A DNA stretch of 64,000 nucleotides from Moorena sp. SIOASIH (GCF_010671925.1 NZ_JAAHIH010000004.1:611501-675500), one strand, 5' to 3'. Shown: positions 44,012-53,887, numbered from the stretch's first letter. The notes: generated by a model from the sequence alone, not told the origin. Program-made: numbers and translations.

Positions 44012-47002
44012 CTATCCCATAATCTCTTGTGCTTGAGCAGCTACCAAGGGATCTGGGTCATTCCTAAGCACTGGCAATAACTCTGCACAAGCACGAGGTG
44101 ACATCTCTTTGAGATAAGCCACAACCGCTTCCCGCACAAAACCGGTAGGATGACGTAGGCAACTCAGAGCTGCTGCTGGTGCTAGGGAACAGTGTGCTGC
44201 TCTGGCCACATGAAAACAACACGCTAGAGGCCAATCTGACAGAAAATGTCGTAACTCGATTAACCGACGTAAGCGATCGCTTACACTCATGGGTTGATAA
44301 GGCACTAAATCCACTAGGGCAGCTAATTTTTCTTTCAGAGAACGCCGGTCTAAAATTGACAAAAATGCTTTCTTATTAGGAATATCTAGGGTATTATCCA
44401 AAATTTCTAACCCTAGGGCAATGTTTGACCGAGAATGGGATGCTAGATTAAACTCAGCTGCTTTGATGGCACTCGATGGATAAAGAAACTTCATGAGTAA
44501 GAAACACACATCCACAAGATCTTGTTGAAGATCATTAAGCCCCTGCCGCAGCAAATCTGCCTCCAGTCCAGCTATTTTCTTTGAGGTCAAATCCAGCAGT
44601 GCGCCATAAATTTGACCCAAAAACATCAATTCTTGCTCAATTAAGGCTTCTACGACCCTACGCCCTAACTCGTTCATCACCGCTTCAATCCCAACTTCCC
44701 CTGGAATCTTCAGCAGGATCGTGAGAATATTACGGCGGGTTGTCCCCCAACTACTCATCAACTGTTGTACCAAATGCTTCATAGCTTCAGGAGTACCCTT
44801 CTGAGTTATAGCCTGGAGTCTGCCAATCTCACCGAGAGCCATCCAAGCTTGCCGCCTTACTGGGTCTGGCTTGTGAATATCTTCAGACAAAACCTTCAAT
44901 AAAGGAATGGCTTCATCCCCTTGCTTGACCAACGCCATACGAGCAGCATTGCGGGTAGAGGTGTAGTAGAGTGCCTTGACTAAAGACGGATAGTACTTTT
45001 CAAATCTTTTAGCAGCAATCACCTCTAAACAAGCACAGCGTACCTTTAATGACTTATCCCTTAACAGGTCATCAATATAAACCACCAAGGATTCCAAGTA
45101 ATCCATCTCTGCCAAAGCTCGGGTACCCATCAACCGTTCTTGCTCTTTTTTTGAGGTGAGCATCCGCCGCAGGGTTTTGACGGCTTCAAATTTCTCTTTT
45201 GGTGTACCCCGACCCATAATTAAAGCAGCTGCTGTAGCTCTTACGGTTGGGTCAACAGCCGGTTGTAGATAAGGCTTAATTGTCCGAATATTCAGGTCTT
45301 CCTGAGCTAACCAAAGATAGCGCAATGCTAAGGCCAGGACTTCTACTGGTGGTCTTTGATCAATCAACCCAGACACATCTTTTAGACAATCTGGGTTGGG
45401 ATAGGGCAACATCACCTCTAAACTCTGGCGCTGCAAATCTGTAGACATTTCTCCCAGCAAGGGAGAAAGAACCTTACTCGCTTTTTCCGGAGCCATTTGA
45501 GACAACAGTTGAATGTAAGCAGAGCGGTTCTTCGGCTCAGTTTTCAGTCGCTTTACCGCTTCCTCAAAGACGGTCTTAGTATCCAGGAAAGTGGTATTGG
45601 CAGAACCCAAACGTCCTTGCTCAGCATTGATCAGCAGCAATGAACCATAATTAGCCCGCATCAACCAGGTACTCAGCAGCCATAATAGGGCAAAAATCAC
45701 TACCATTAGAATAAACACCCAATGGCGCAATGGCTCAAAATTGGGGAAAGCCCAATCCAGCAGCCCAATGGTGGCTAAAATGCCAATGCCAGTAATGCCA
45801 GCAGTCATGGGTTTGGCAATCCCTTGTACAGCAGTCTGCACCACAGAGCGTAACCCTGACGGTAAGGCTTGGAAGAGTACCGGTTCAACACTAGCGATTA
45901 AAGTAAAGCGCAATAGTTCATCTACGAATCGGAGTAAGACTACACCAATAAATAGCCCTGTGATCCAGCTAGGCAACCCAATATTAACCTTTAGCCAACT
46001 TTCCATGTTAGCTAGGGTAACTAAGCCAATCACAGATAAAGCACCAGGTAATACCATAGCGCTTAGGAACAGACCAAAGCGATCAATCACCCGACTAGAG
46101 ATAAACCATTGGGTCACCAGTTCAAAAAGTCCCAAAGTGCCACTGAATAGACCCAGAAAACCAGCAATTGCCGAACTATCGAGGGTTTCCTCCAATTGAC
46201 CCATATACTTAAATTCAATTAGGAGGTACAGGGCTTCCCCTAAGATAAAAAACGCAAATAAAGGGATGACATAGCGTCTGAGGGATTCACTCGGCTGACG
46301 CACAGCAAAGTCTGGCTCAATTTCTTCCCACTGTCGTGCTGGGGAGTTAGGAAAGGCTTGCTGGTAGTGCTGACATATATAAACCAAGGTCAGTGCTCCG
46401 ATGAGCATCATGCCAGACCCAAAAGCCACCACATTCTTGAGTCCCACGAACAGCAATAATAGAGGTAATGAGAAGCCAGAGAGGACATCAGCTACCAAAA
46501 GCCCACTGGAGATTAGGGGGTAGGTACGCTTAATTTCCCGAATGTTGAATAACTGATTAGCCGCCACCTGGGAATTAAGGTCATTGAGGATGTACACCGC
46601 ATCCATCCACAATCGCAATAGAAAGATGGTGACTACAGGAATATAGCCATACTCGATCTCCAAGCCTAGGCGGAACACTAACAGGGGTAAGGCAGCTAGG
46701 ATTGCGATCGCTACCAAGACTGACCTCAAGGGTAAAATGCTCTGCAACCAGGAGTATAATACTCCCAGTCCAGAGCAGATCACGGAACTAGCAATATAAA
46801 TCACCGGTAACCACTTCGCGCCATATTTCTCTAGAAACAAGGCAATGGCACTGTACTCTAACCAAAGCAGTCCAATGGAAGTGGTGGTATGGAAGGCGAA
46901 CATCAACAATGTCCGCTCGCCTTCTTCTGGGCGAAGATTCACCCACTCTAGGATTGTTCTAACCCAGTCACCCTTCAGGCGAGTCGGAGATGGCAATTTC
47001 AT
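44012..47002 (-). CDS. Membrane protein: MFS/nucleotide-transporter-like N-half and HEAT-repeat C-half
   Basis: The start ATG has a good ribosome site (AAGGAG). Residues 30-450 contain about twelve hydrophobic helices. The overall layout resembles the NTP/NDP exchange (ATP/ADP translocase) family seen in cyanobacteria and plastids, and the next gene encodes a cyclic nucleotide sensor. Residues ~470-996 are HEAT-type helical repeats, with LKVRCACLEVIAAKRFEKYY, PVRRQAWMALGEIGRLQ and a closing HPTGFVREAVVAYLKEMSPR. The function is unknown: transport, scaffolding or stress adaptation are all possible. The split from the cyclic-nucleotide-binding gene hints at regulated activity. Confidence 0.85.
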   Translation of the reverse strand: MKLPSPTRLKGDWVRTILEWVNLRPEEGERTLLMFAFHTTTSIGLLWLEYSAIALFLEKYGAKWLPVIYIASSVICSGLGVLYSWLQSILPLRSVLVAIAILAALPLLVFRLGLEIEYGYIPVVTIFLLRLWMDAVYILNDLNSQVAANQLFNIREIKRTYPLISSGLLVADVLSGFSLPLLLLFVGLKNVVAFGSGMMLIGALTLVYICQHYQQAFPNSPARQWEEIEPDFAVRQPSESLRRYVIPLFAFFILGEALYLLIEFKYMGQLEETLDSSAIAGFLGLFSGTLGLFELVTQWFISSRVIDRFGLFLSAMVLPGALSVIGLVTLANMESWLKVNIGLPSWITGLFIGVVLLRFVDELLRFTLIASVEPVLFQALPSGLRSVVQTAVQGIAKPMTAGITGIGILATIGLLDWAFPNFEPLRHWVFILMVVIFALLWLLSTWLMRANYGSLLLINAEQGRLGSANTTFLDTKTVFEEAVKRLKTEPKNRSAYIQLLSQMAPEKASKVLSPLLGEMSTDLQRQSLEVMLPYPNPDCLKDVSGLIDQRPPVEVLALALRYLWLAQEDLNIRTIKPYLQPAVDPTVRATAAALIMGRGTPKEKFEAVKTLRRMLTSKKEQERLMGTRALAEMDYLESLVVYIDDLLRDKSLKVRCACLEVIAAKRFEKYYPSLVKALYYTSTRNAARMALVKQGDEAIPLLKVLSEDIHKPDPVRRQAWMALGEIGRLQAITQKGTPEAMKHLVQQLMSSWGTTRRNILTILLKIPGEVGIEAVMNELGRRVVEALIEQELMFLGQIYGALLDLTSKKIAGLEADLLRQGLNDLQQDLVDVCFLLMKFLYPSSAIKAAEFNLASHSRSNIALGLEILDNTLDIPNKKAFLSILDRRSLKEKLAALVDLVPYQPMSVSDRLRRLIELRHFLSDWPLACCFHVARAAHCSLAPAAALSCLRHPTGFVREAVVAYLKEMSPRACAELLPVLRNDPDPLVAAQAQEIMG

Positions 47003-47116
47003 AGACTCCTTCGTCCTTCGTCACTAGTCCTCAGTCAGTAGTGCTTGGTATTTTAAGCTGCTTGATCCGTGCATGGGTATTCAGATCTGAATTCCAGGCA
47101 CCTGGGCATGTGGGTA

Positions 47117-47193
47117 CCAATGACTAATGACCAATGACTAATGACCAATGACTAATGACCAATGACTAATGACCAATCACTGATGACCAATCA
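47117..47193. repeat. 14-bp tandem repeat (AATGACTAATGACC)
   Basis: Five to six units of AATGACTAATGACC with a divergent last unit (AATCACTGATGACC). It lies between the transporter-like gene and infC. Confidence 0.9.
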
Positions 47194-47202
47194 CTATAAC
47201 CA

Positions 47203-47733
47203 CTATTTTTTGGGGGAGAGCAACATCATCATGTTGCGACCTTCCCGCTTAGGGGCTTGCTGGACTTCTGCCAATTCCTGTAAATCTTTAGCCATGCGCT
47301 CGAGTAGTGCCTGGGCTAAATTACTATGTTGGATTTCTCGACCTCGGAAGGTAATGGTAGCTTTGACCTTATCGCCAGATTTCAGGAAGCGCTCCGCTTG
47401 ATTGACCCGCACATTGTAGTCATGGTCTTCTATTTTGTAGCGCATCTTCACTTCTTTGACATCAGCCGTGTGCTGCTTCTTCTTTGCTTCACGGGCTTTC
47501 TTCTCTTGTTCAAATTTGTACTTGCCATAGTCCATGATGCGACAAACTGGCGGATCTGCCTTGTCACTAACCAGGACAAGATCTAACTCCTTTTCCTCAG
47601 CAATCCGCAGGGCATCTTGAGGTGTGATTATACCCAGCTGTGCCCCATCGGTATCAATGGCTCTAATCTTGGGAAACCTAATTCTTTCGTTAATTTGGGG
47701 TAGATCGCGTTGGCGTCTTCTATTATCACTCAC
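47203..47733 (-). CDS. infC: Translation initiation factor IF-3
   Basis: The 176-aa protein shows the classic N-domain INERIRFPKIRAIDTDGAQLG and GIITPQDALRIAEEKELDLV, then the DPPVCRIMDYGKYKFEQEKK linker, and C-domain GDKVKATITFRGREIQHSN, AQALLERMAKDL. IF-3 keeps 30S and 50S apart and checks the start codon. The start must be GTG at 47733: the frame is closed by a stop 15-20 bases upstream and no ATG precedes the conserved region. Non-ATG starts are common for infC because the factor discriminates against them and so autoregulates; in this species that is inference. Confidence 0.97.
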   Translation of the reverse strand: MSDNRRRQRDLPQINERIRFPKIRAIDTDGAQLGIITPQDALRIAEEKELDLVLVSDKADPPVCRIMDYGKYKFEQEKKAREAKKKQHTADVKEVKMRYKIEDHDYNVRVNQAERFLKSGDKVKATITFRGREIQHSNLAQALLERMAKDLQELAEVQQAPKREGRNMMMLLSPKK

Positions 47734-47931
47734 AGGCGTTTGTTTATTTTCTTAAGTGGATTAATCAAAAAATCGACTTACTACATACACTTGCCATTTT
47801 ACTAATTACTTTCTTGTTTCTGTTCAAATTATTAACTTAACTTTCCAAACCAAGGCCTATGGAATAGTTATAACTTACTCCTTTGCCTGATAGGGAAGGC
47901 ATAATGGACTCAAGAAGCTTTGTAAATATTT

Positions 47932-48861
47932 TTGAAGTTGAGGCAGTTTGTGACCAAATCTTTGCATTGGCAGCAACGAGTTGGTAGTCAAAGGGATTGG
48001 GTCTGGCGGGGTTGGCCGATCCGTTATACCTATTTTCGCTCACCCCAACCCCTAACTGTCCAGCCCACAACACCAGTTATTCTGCTTCATGGGTTTGGTG
48101 CTTCGGTAGGGCATTGGCGCAATAACCTAGACGTAATCGGTCAACATCATACCGTTTATGCTTTAGATCTGCTGGGTTTTGGGGCATCCCGGAAAGCAAC
48201 GGTAGACTACACCATTGACCTTTGGGTAGCTCAGGTTTATGAATTTTGGCAAACTTTTATCCAAAAACCGGTAGTGTTAGTAGGTAACTCCATTGGTTCG
48301 CTAGTTGGTCTAGGAGCAGCAGCAACCCATCCAGAGATGGTTAAAGGTCTGGTGATGATTAATTTACCAGATTTCCAAGCCCGAGAAGAAGCGATTCCTA
48401 ATTGGCTGGTACCGATAGTCTCAACTGTTGAGAGTCTAGTGGCATCACCAGTGCTACTCAAAGCCCTATTTTACGTGGTACGACGTCCTGCGGTTGTGCG
48501 TAAGTGGGCAGGGTTAGCTTATGCTAATCCAGAGGCAGTTACAGATGATTTGGTAGAAATTCTGAGTGTCCCTGCCACCGATCCTGGAGCTGCGGCCACC
48601 TTTAGTAGACTTTTGAGAGGGATGAGTGCTCCTAACTTTAGTCCAGCGGTCAAATCCCTATTACCTACATTAGATATTCCTATGCTATTGATGTGGGGAC
48701 TAGAAGACCGGATGATTCCCCCCATGTTAGCTCGCAAGTTTGTTAAACTCAATCCTAATTTAGAGCTATTGGAGTTAGATCATGCTGGTCACTGTCCCCA
48801 CGATGAATGTCCGGAACAGGTGAATCTGATCCTATTAGAGTGGCTGGGAACTAAGGTTTGA
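47932..48861 (+). CDS. Alpha/beta-fold hydrolase
   Basis: The 309-aa protein has the oxyanion motif LLHGFGASVGHWRNN, the nucleophile elbow VGNSIGS with Ser120, the acid near GLEDRMIPP and the His in LDHAGHCPHDE. Length and the GNSIGSLVGL elbow resemble a cyanobacterial esterase family related to slr1916 / plant chlorophyll dephytylase (from memory). No signal peptide. The start is unclear: TTG 47932 gives the track length, and GTG 47950 is an alternative; no ATG lies before the conserved core. The gene is convergent with the BON-domain gene. Confidence 0.88.
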   Translation: MKLRQFVTKSLHWQQRVGSQRDWVWRGWPIRYTYFRSPQPLTVQPTTPVILLHGFGASVGHWRNNLDVIGQHHTVYALDLLGFGASRKATVDYTIDLWVAQVYEFWQTFIQKPVVLVGNSIGSLVGLGAAATHPEMVKGLVMINLPDFQAREEAIPNWLVPIVSTVESLVASPVLLKALFYVVRRPAVVRKWAGLAYANPEAVTDDLVEILSVPATDPGAAATFSRLLRGMSAPNFSPAVKSLLPTLDIPMLLMWGLEDRMIPPMLARKFVKLNPNLELLELDHAGHCPHDECPEQVNLILLEWLGTKV

Positions 48862-48879
48862 TTATCCCCAAAATTGGTA

Positions 48880-49221
48880 TTAGCTGACGCTCACTTGATC
48901 AGTGTCAACCTCCGTGCAACCATCCACACCTGAGGCAACACTAACCATCTTATCTAGAACCTCCTGGCTAGCTACTTCTCCTTTCAACACAACTTTACCG
49001 CCAGTTTGAGCAACCCAGAGCCTCTCCTCGTCATCCAGCTCGTCGTCTTGGTCAAAGGCCCAAACAACTCGCTTGGCAAGGCCGCTTTGGTCGTATTCTC
49101 CGTTTAACCCCACTCGCTCTGGGGCAATGTCATCTCCTGCTGGTGCATCTTCTGAAGGGGTACTAGCTGCGGCAGCTTCCTCTGGGCTTCCAAATCCAAA
49201 CATTCGTTTTAACCAACCCAT
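48880..49221 (-). CDS. BON-domain protein
   Basis: The 113-aa protein starts with a short basic/aromatic segment (MGWLKRMFGFG), then an Ala/Ser/Pro/Asp-rich linker, then VGLNGEYDQSGLAKRVVWAF and a C-terminal BON core: VVLKGEVASQEVLDKMVSVA and VDGCTEVDTDQVSV. BON domains bind phospholipid or protein surfaces and often sit in envelope proteins. No signal peptide is present. Its 3' end lies 18 bp from the convergent hydrolase. Confidence 0.85.
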   Translation of the reverse strand: MGWLKRMFGFGSPEEAAAASTPSEDAPAGDDIAPERVGLNGEYDQSGLAKRVVWAFDQDDELDDEERLWVAQTGGKVVLKGEVASQEVLDKMVSVASGVDGCTEVDTDQVSVS

Positions 49222-49373
49222 AAATCTTTGGTTTCACTCCAATCAGTTTTTACCGATTTTTATCTTACCGAGGAATTTTGCAATTAGCTGCCTAGTTTCA
49301 GAAAAAATATATCTTTAGATACAGCAGACTGTTACTAGAGTTCTTGGTTACTCAAAACCTGGATAAAATGGTA

Positions 49374-49645
49374 GTTGGTTTGTAAGCATTCAGCCGTCAG
49401 CTGTCAGCCGTGAGCTAAAAGCTCACGCTACTTGAGGTGCTTAAAATAAAATCGAAAGTCTGGGGAAAATATCTTGGCCGTTGGCCAAACTACTTGAGGT
49501 GATTTGTGGCACAGGCTTCTAGCCTGTGACCTAACCTCTGGCTGAATGCTGAATGCTGAATGCTGAATGCTGATAGCTGAATGCTGAATGCTGATAGCTG
49601 AATGCTGATAGCTGAATGCTGATAGCTGAATGCTTACCTTGGTTT
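49374..49645. mobile_element. GTAAGCAT-ended inverted-repeat element, copy 4, with probable target duplication
   Basis: The element spans 49382-49637, GTAAGCATTCAGCCGTCAGC to GCTGAATGCTTAC. Flanks are GTTGGTTT on the left and CTTGGTTT on the right, seven of eight bases identical, matching the 8-bp duplication length at copy 3. The interior has GTGAGCTAAAAGCTCAC, the hairpin CACAGGCTTCTAGCCTGTG and nine GCTGAAT/GCTGATA units. Apart from it, the 596-bp gap 49222-49817 has only a short CCCTTA palindrome near 49700. Confidence 0.8.
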
Positions 49646-49817
49646 ACCGTTGACCGTTGACGCTTAGCTTCAAAAAACTTAACAGTTAACCGTTGCTCCT
49701 CCCTTATACCCCCTTAAAAAAGGGGCTAGTCAACACTTAACAGTCAACAGTCTCACCAATAAATCACGTTGATAGCAATTTAGGCAGCACACGCCCCCAC
49801 CACTCCCAAGTCACACT

Positions 49818-50336
49818 ATGAAACATACCCTTTCCGTTTTAGTTGAAGATGAAGCCGGTGTTCTAACTCGCATTGCTGGTTTATTTGCCCGTAGAGGCTT
49901 CAATATCGAAAGTCTTGCGGTTGGACCAACTGAGCAGGTTGGTATATCTCGAATTACGATGGTAGTACCTGGAGATGACAGCAGCATTGAGCAGCTGACT
50001 AAGCAACTCTATAAGTTAATTAATGTCCTAAAAGTACAGGATATTACCACAATTCCCTGTGTCGAAAGGGAGTTGATGCTGCTAAAGGTTAATGGTACCA
50101 GTTCCAACCGCTCGGAGATTATTGAATTAGCCCAGGTGTTTCGTGCCCATGTCGTAGATACATCTGAGGAGTCACTAACTCTAGAAGTTGTGGGAGACCC
50201 TGGGAAAATGGTAGCACTGACCCAAATGCTGAATAAGTTTGGTATCCGCGAAATTGCCCGGACTGGCAAAATCGCCCTAACCCGAGAATCGGGAGTCAAT
50301 ACTGAATATCTCAAGTCTTTGGAGGCAAAAGTTTAA
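49818..50336 (+). CDS. ilvH: Acetolactate synthase small (regulatory) subunit
   Basis: The 172-aa protein starts MKHTLSVLVEDEAGVLTRIAGLFARRGFNIESLAVG, the ACT domain of IlvH, with VGISRITMVVPGDDSSIEQL and the second domain VNGTSSNRSEIIELAQVF and IREIARTGKIALTRE. It binds valine and regulates the catalytic subunit IlvB in branched-chain amino acid synthesis. Full family length. The start ATG follows a run of CACTCCC with no clear ribosome site. It stands alone here; ilvB is elsewhere. Confidence 0.97.
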   Translation: MKHTLSVLVEDEAGVLTRIAGLFARRGFNIESLAVGPTEQVGISRITMVVPGDDSSIEQLTKQLYKLINVLKVQDITTIPCVERELMLLKVNGTSSNRSEIIELAQVFRAHVVDTSEESLTLEVVGDPGKMVALTQMLNKFGIREIARTGKIALTRESGVNTEYLKSLEAKV

Positions 50337-50354
50337 TTAGTCTTTAGTCATTAG

Positions 50355-51986
50355 TCATTGGTCGTTAGTCATTGGTGATTGGTTCGTCTGTTTTGCCTGC
50401 AAGCCTTTATGATATGAACCTACAGGAATTGCGATCGCAAATTCTGTTCCCTTACCCGGATTAGAGGTACATGTGATTTGACCACCATGCTGTTCAACAA
50501 CAATTTTCTGGCAGATATCTAGACCTAAGCCAGTTCCCTTGTCGATTGATTTTGTGGTGAAGAATGGTTCAAATATCTTCTGTCTGATCTCTTCTGTCAT
50601 TCCCGGACCATTATCGATAATTCTGATCACGACCTGTCCACCAGAACTTTCCCCTTGATCACCATCGCTGCCTAGAAATTCTGTCCGAATGGTGATATTA
50701 GGCAGTGCTGGTGTCTTTTGATTTACACCTTGCGGGGAATCAGAAGACTGAGGGGAAACTCGAACCTTAAACCTGTCTACCTGAACAGGTGAAGAACCTC
50801 TAACAAAGAACCTATTAACCTGTGCCTCTTCTAGAGCATCAATGGCATTGCACAGCAGGTTCATCAACACTTGGTTGATTGGACCAGAGTAGCACTCCAG
50901 TAAAGGGAGTTTTCCATAGTCCTTGGTCACGGTAATCCCGGGATTGTTTCCTTTGGGCTTTAAGCGATTATGGAGGATAGTCAGAGTACTATCAATCCCT
51001 TGATGAATATTCACGCGCTGCTTTTCATAGGTCTCCTGTCGGGAAAAGTGGCGCACTGACTGCACAATCTGTTGCAAGCGTTCTGCACCTAATCCCATGG
51101 ATGATAGGGCTTTGGGAAAATCTTGGATTAGGAAATCTAGGTCAATTGCATCGGCGTACTGTTGAATTTCGGCTACAGGCTGGGGATAGTGTTTGGCATA
51201 TAATCCCAACAGTCTTAATAAATCTTCGCTATAGTCCCTTGCTGGAGTCACATTTCCACAGATAAAGTTAAGTGGATTGTTGATTTCGTGAACAACACCA
51301 GCGCATAACTTCCCTAAGGTGGACATTGTTTCACTTTGCTTTAACTGCTCTTGAGCCAGTTGCAGCTTCTTTAAGACATTCTCCAGTTCCTGGCTTTGGG
51401 CTTCTAATTTTGCTTGTGCTGCTTGTAAAGCTGCTTCAGTTAATTTTTGTTTAGTAATATCTTTTACAAAACCTTCGTAGTATAGAATGTAACCAGTAGC
51501 ATCACGCACTGCCCAAGCACTTTCGCAAATCCACATTAGGGTGCCGTCTTGGCGATAGACCTGGGATTCAAAATCCTCTACCAAACCCCTCAAGTGCAGT
51601 AGGTCAAGGAATTGATAGCGTCGCTGGGGATCTTTGTGAAGGTACTGCCCAACACCAGTTAAATGACTGAGGAATTGGTTAGGTGATTCATAGCCATATA
51701 GTCTAGCTAGTGATGGATTACAGGCTATATAGTAACCATCAGGGGTGATTTGAAAGATACCATCAGTCGAGTTTTCAAATAGAGACCGATATCTCTGTTG
51801 GACTGCTAAGAGAGATTCTTCCACTCTTTTACGGTCAATTATTGGCTCAGCTAGTGTCTGATTGGTAGGTTGCCAACTAGTTTTCCACTTGGTGAAGTTT
51901 TTGTGAACCGTTGGATTAGGTTTGACCCGCTTGCCAGAGCTAGGGGGTAAAGTTCTGCGACTTATTAACATAGATTGTTGCCTCAC
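50355..51986 (-). CDS. PAS-domain sensor histidine kinase
   Basis: Residues ~60-180 are a PAS/PAC domain (YRSLFENSTDGIFQITPDGY, then SAWAVRDATGYILYYEGFVKDITKQ). A coiled coil (QAAQAKLEAQSQELENVLKK) leads to the HisKA dimer helix with the phosphorylated H233 in AGVVHEINNPLN. The ATPase domain has NQVLMNLLCNAIDALEE, RIIDNGPGMTEEI and the GTGLGLDICQKIV G-box. There is no transmembrane helix, so it is a cytosolic sensor. A Ser/Pro-rich insert lies between N- and G-boxes. No response regulator is adjacent, so the partner is unknown. The 3' end is 19 bp from the convergent ilvH stop. Confidence 0.92.
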   Translation of the reverse strand: MRQQSMLISRRTLPPSSGKRVKPNPTVHKNFTKWKTSWQPTNQTLAEPIIDRKRVEESLLAVQQRYRSLFENSTDGIFQITPDGYYIACNPSLARLYGYESPNQFLSHLTGVGQYLHKDPQRRYQFLDLLHLRGLVEDFESQVYRQDGTLMWICESAWAVRDATGYILYYEGFVKDITKQKLTEAALQAAQAKLEAQSQELENVLKKLQLAQEQLKQSETMSTLGKLCAGVVHEINNPLNFICGNVTPARDYSEDLLRLLGLYAKHYPQPVAEIQQYADAIDLDFLIQDFPKALSSMGLGAERLQQIVQSVRHFSRQETYEKQRVNIHQGIDSTLTILHNRLKPKGNNPGITVTKDYGKLPLLECYSGPINQVLMNLLCNAIDALEEAQVNRFFVRGSSPVQVDRFKVRVSPQSSDSPQGVNQKTPALPNITIRTEFLGSDGDQGESSGGQVVIRIIDNGPGMTEEIRQKIFEPFFTTKSIDKGTGLGLDICQKIVVEQHGGQITCTSNPGKGTEFAIAIPVGSYHKGLQAKQTNQSPMTNDQ

Positions 51987-52169
51987 CTTTTTCCCTCACG
52001 ACCATGACTATTGAGCATTTTAGCTGCCTGTTGAAGGATGGGTTTCCGGTACAGACTATAGTATTTGCTGTTGGAGAATTGTGCCATCCCTGAGCGGTTT
52101 TTTAAAAAAATATTAACTAAACTGCTCCGAATTTAAACAAATTTAACATACATCTGGTCTTGACAACAG

Positions 52170-53114
52170 TCATTTTCCCAAGTGGCGGACTGTAGTCAAA
52201 TATTTTCCTAGAAAGGGTAATCCACCAATGGCGGGAAGTAGGTAGCGGGAAGTACACAGCAACCCTAAGGCGGCAGCTGTAGCAGCCGGGAAATAGGGTT
52301 GGTAGAAGAAAATTAGCGCAGCGTCACGGGTGCCAACGCCGGCAAAGGTGAGTGGTAACAATCCCGCTAGAATGGCTAGGGGGGAGAGAGCGAGATTAGT
52401 TAAAAAGGGTGTCCAGGCGTTGAGGGCGAGGATAAATAACCAAATTTGCAATAAGTGTAAGAACCAGATAAAAATTGAAGTTAGGGTAATTTTGAATAAC
52501 TGCTTGGGGTCATGCCAGAAGTAGGCGTGCATTTCCCCCCAAGACGTTTGCATTTTTTCTAGCTTTGAGCGGAATTTTTTGGGTGCAATTTTTTTTGTCA
52601 GCAAGAAAAATAAATGGGCAAATTTGCGGGAGCTTAGCAGGAATAGCCCTAGAATTAACCCGAAAATTATCCCAGCGGTCATCAGCCAAAAGAAGTCATT
52701 TTTGCCCGGATATAGTAATAAACCAAAGACACACCATAGCAGTAGAGACAGCATGTCACAAGCTTTTTCGAAAATCACGATGGCTAACGACAAGCTCCCA
52801 GCTAAATTACCCCGCTGCTTCATAAAGTAGGCTTTAGCAATATCTCCCATTTTGGAAGGCAAGACCATATTCAGGGTACTGGCAGCTAAAATCAGCCGAT
52901 TGGCTTCCCAAAATCGGAGTTGGGAACCCGTCGGCATTAGTTGTTGCAGTCGCCAAGCCGTGAACAGGGTGATCGGAATCACCATACCGAGACTAATCCC
53001 CATCCACATGCGATCGCATTCTTTAAATACAGCGATCAGTTCGGGAAAGTCAATTTTGGTATAAATTACCCCTAGGATGAGTAGGCTGATGGCAATGGAG
53101 ATGAGTCGTTTCAT
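52170..53114 (-). CDS. YbhN/UPF0104-type flippase-like membrane protein
   Basis: The 314-aa protein has about seven hydrophobic helices and the lysylphosphatidylglycerol synthetase-TM/UPF0104 pattern: DRMWMGISLGMVIPITLFTAWRLQQL, ILAASTLNMVLPSKMGDIAKAYFM and LPLTFAGVGTRDAALIFF. The family is thought to translocate or anchor lipid-linked substrates; the exact role is unknown. The start ATG follows no strong ribosome site. It is a single gene between the kinase and a repeat-rich gap. Confidence 0.85.
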   Translation of the reverse strand: MKRLISIAISLLILGVIYTKIDFPELIAVFKECDRMWMGISLGMVIPITLFTAWRLQQLMPTGSQLRFWEANRLILAASTLNMVLPSKMGDIAKAYFMKQRGNLAGSLSLAIVIFEKACDMLSLLLWCVFGLLLYPGKNDFFWLMTAGIIFGLILGLFLLSSRKFAHLFFLLTKKIAPKKFRSKLEKMQTSWGEMHAYFWHDPKQLFKITLTSIFIWFLHLLQIWLFILALNAWTPFLTNLALSPLAILAGLLPLTFAGVGTRDAALIFFYQPYFPAATAAALGLLCTSRYLLPAIGGLPFLGKYLTTVRHLGK

Positions 53115-53125
53115 GGATTAGTAGC

Positions 53126-53785
53126 AATAGGCAACAGGCAATAGGCAATAGGCAATAGGCAATAGGCAATAGGCAATAGGCATTTGTAACAATTTAAAAG
53201 CGAGTGCATTTTGTCAACACGTCCAAAGATAGAAATCTATAAGTATGCTAATATAGCAGTTTTTAATTGGGGATAAAGTCCTGGGTTTTTGGGACTAAGG
53301 CCTTGGGCCACGCGGGGCGCGTTCGGAGCAGGGACTAAGGCCTTGAGCCACGCGGGGCGCGTTCGGAGCAGGGAAGTCAGAAGAGTAACCCACCCCTAAC
53401 CCCTCCCAGGAGGGGAAGAGGTAAGAGGGAAAAAATCCTGTGTACCTCATAGCTATGAAAAACGCTGTATAGCAGTCGCCAGGGCAGTTAGGACATCACA
53501 AAAGTCTCAAACCTAAGTAAGCGCAAGAGTTTGACTTCTGACTTCTGACTTCTGACTTCTGACTTCTGCTATAATTGTTACTCCTTTTCCTGACACTCAG
53601 CGTAGCCCTGAGCAGTTTTTCTTCCAACCAATTTGCTGAAAGACCCTTGACAACTGGCATACAAGCTTAACTTGTCACCAATGGAGACGGAGGAACTCTT
53701 GTCTGCCAGTACATTTGCCTAAATTTTACGCAAATTCAGTTTTTCTTTGTCCAAAGTCCAATTAAGTAATGAGTAATGAGTAATG
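53126..53785. repeat. Repeat-rich gap: AATAGGC heptads, 40-bp duplication, TGACTTC and GAGTAAT heptads
   Basis: AATAGGC heptads lie at 53126-53180. A 40-bp unit (GGGACTAAGGCC...GCGGGGCGCGTTCGGAGCA) is duplicated from 53291 to 53373. CTTCTGA heptads lie near 53535-53570 and AATGAGT heptads near 53768-53795. The 773-bp gap (53115-53887) contains no gene I can support. Confidence 0.85.
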
Positions 53786-53887
53786 AGTAATGAGTAATAA
53801 GTAAGCAGACCCTGTTAGTTCTGTGCCCCCTCTTGTAGGCTTAGTCTTCACATAAGTTGTACAACTCATTTAGATTCGCTATAGATA

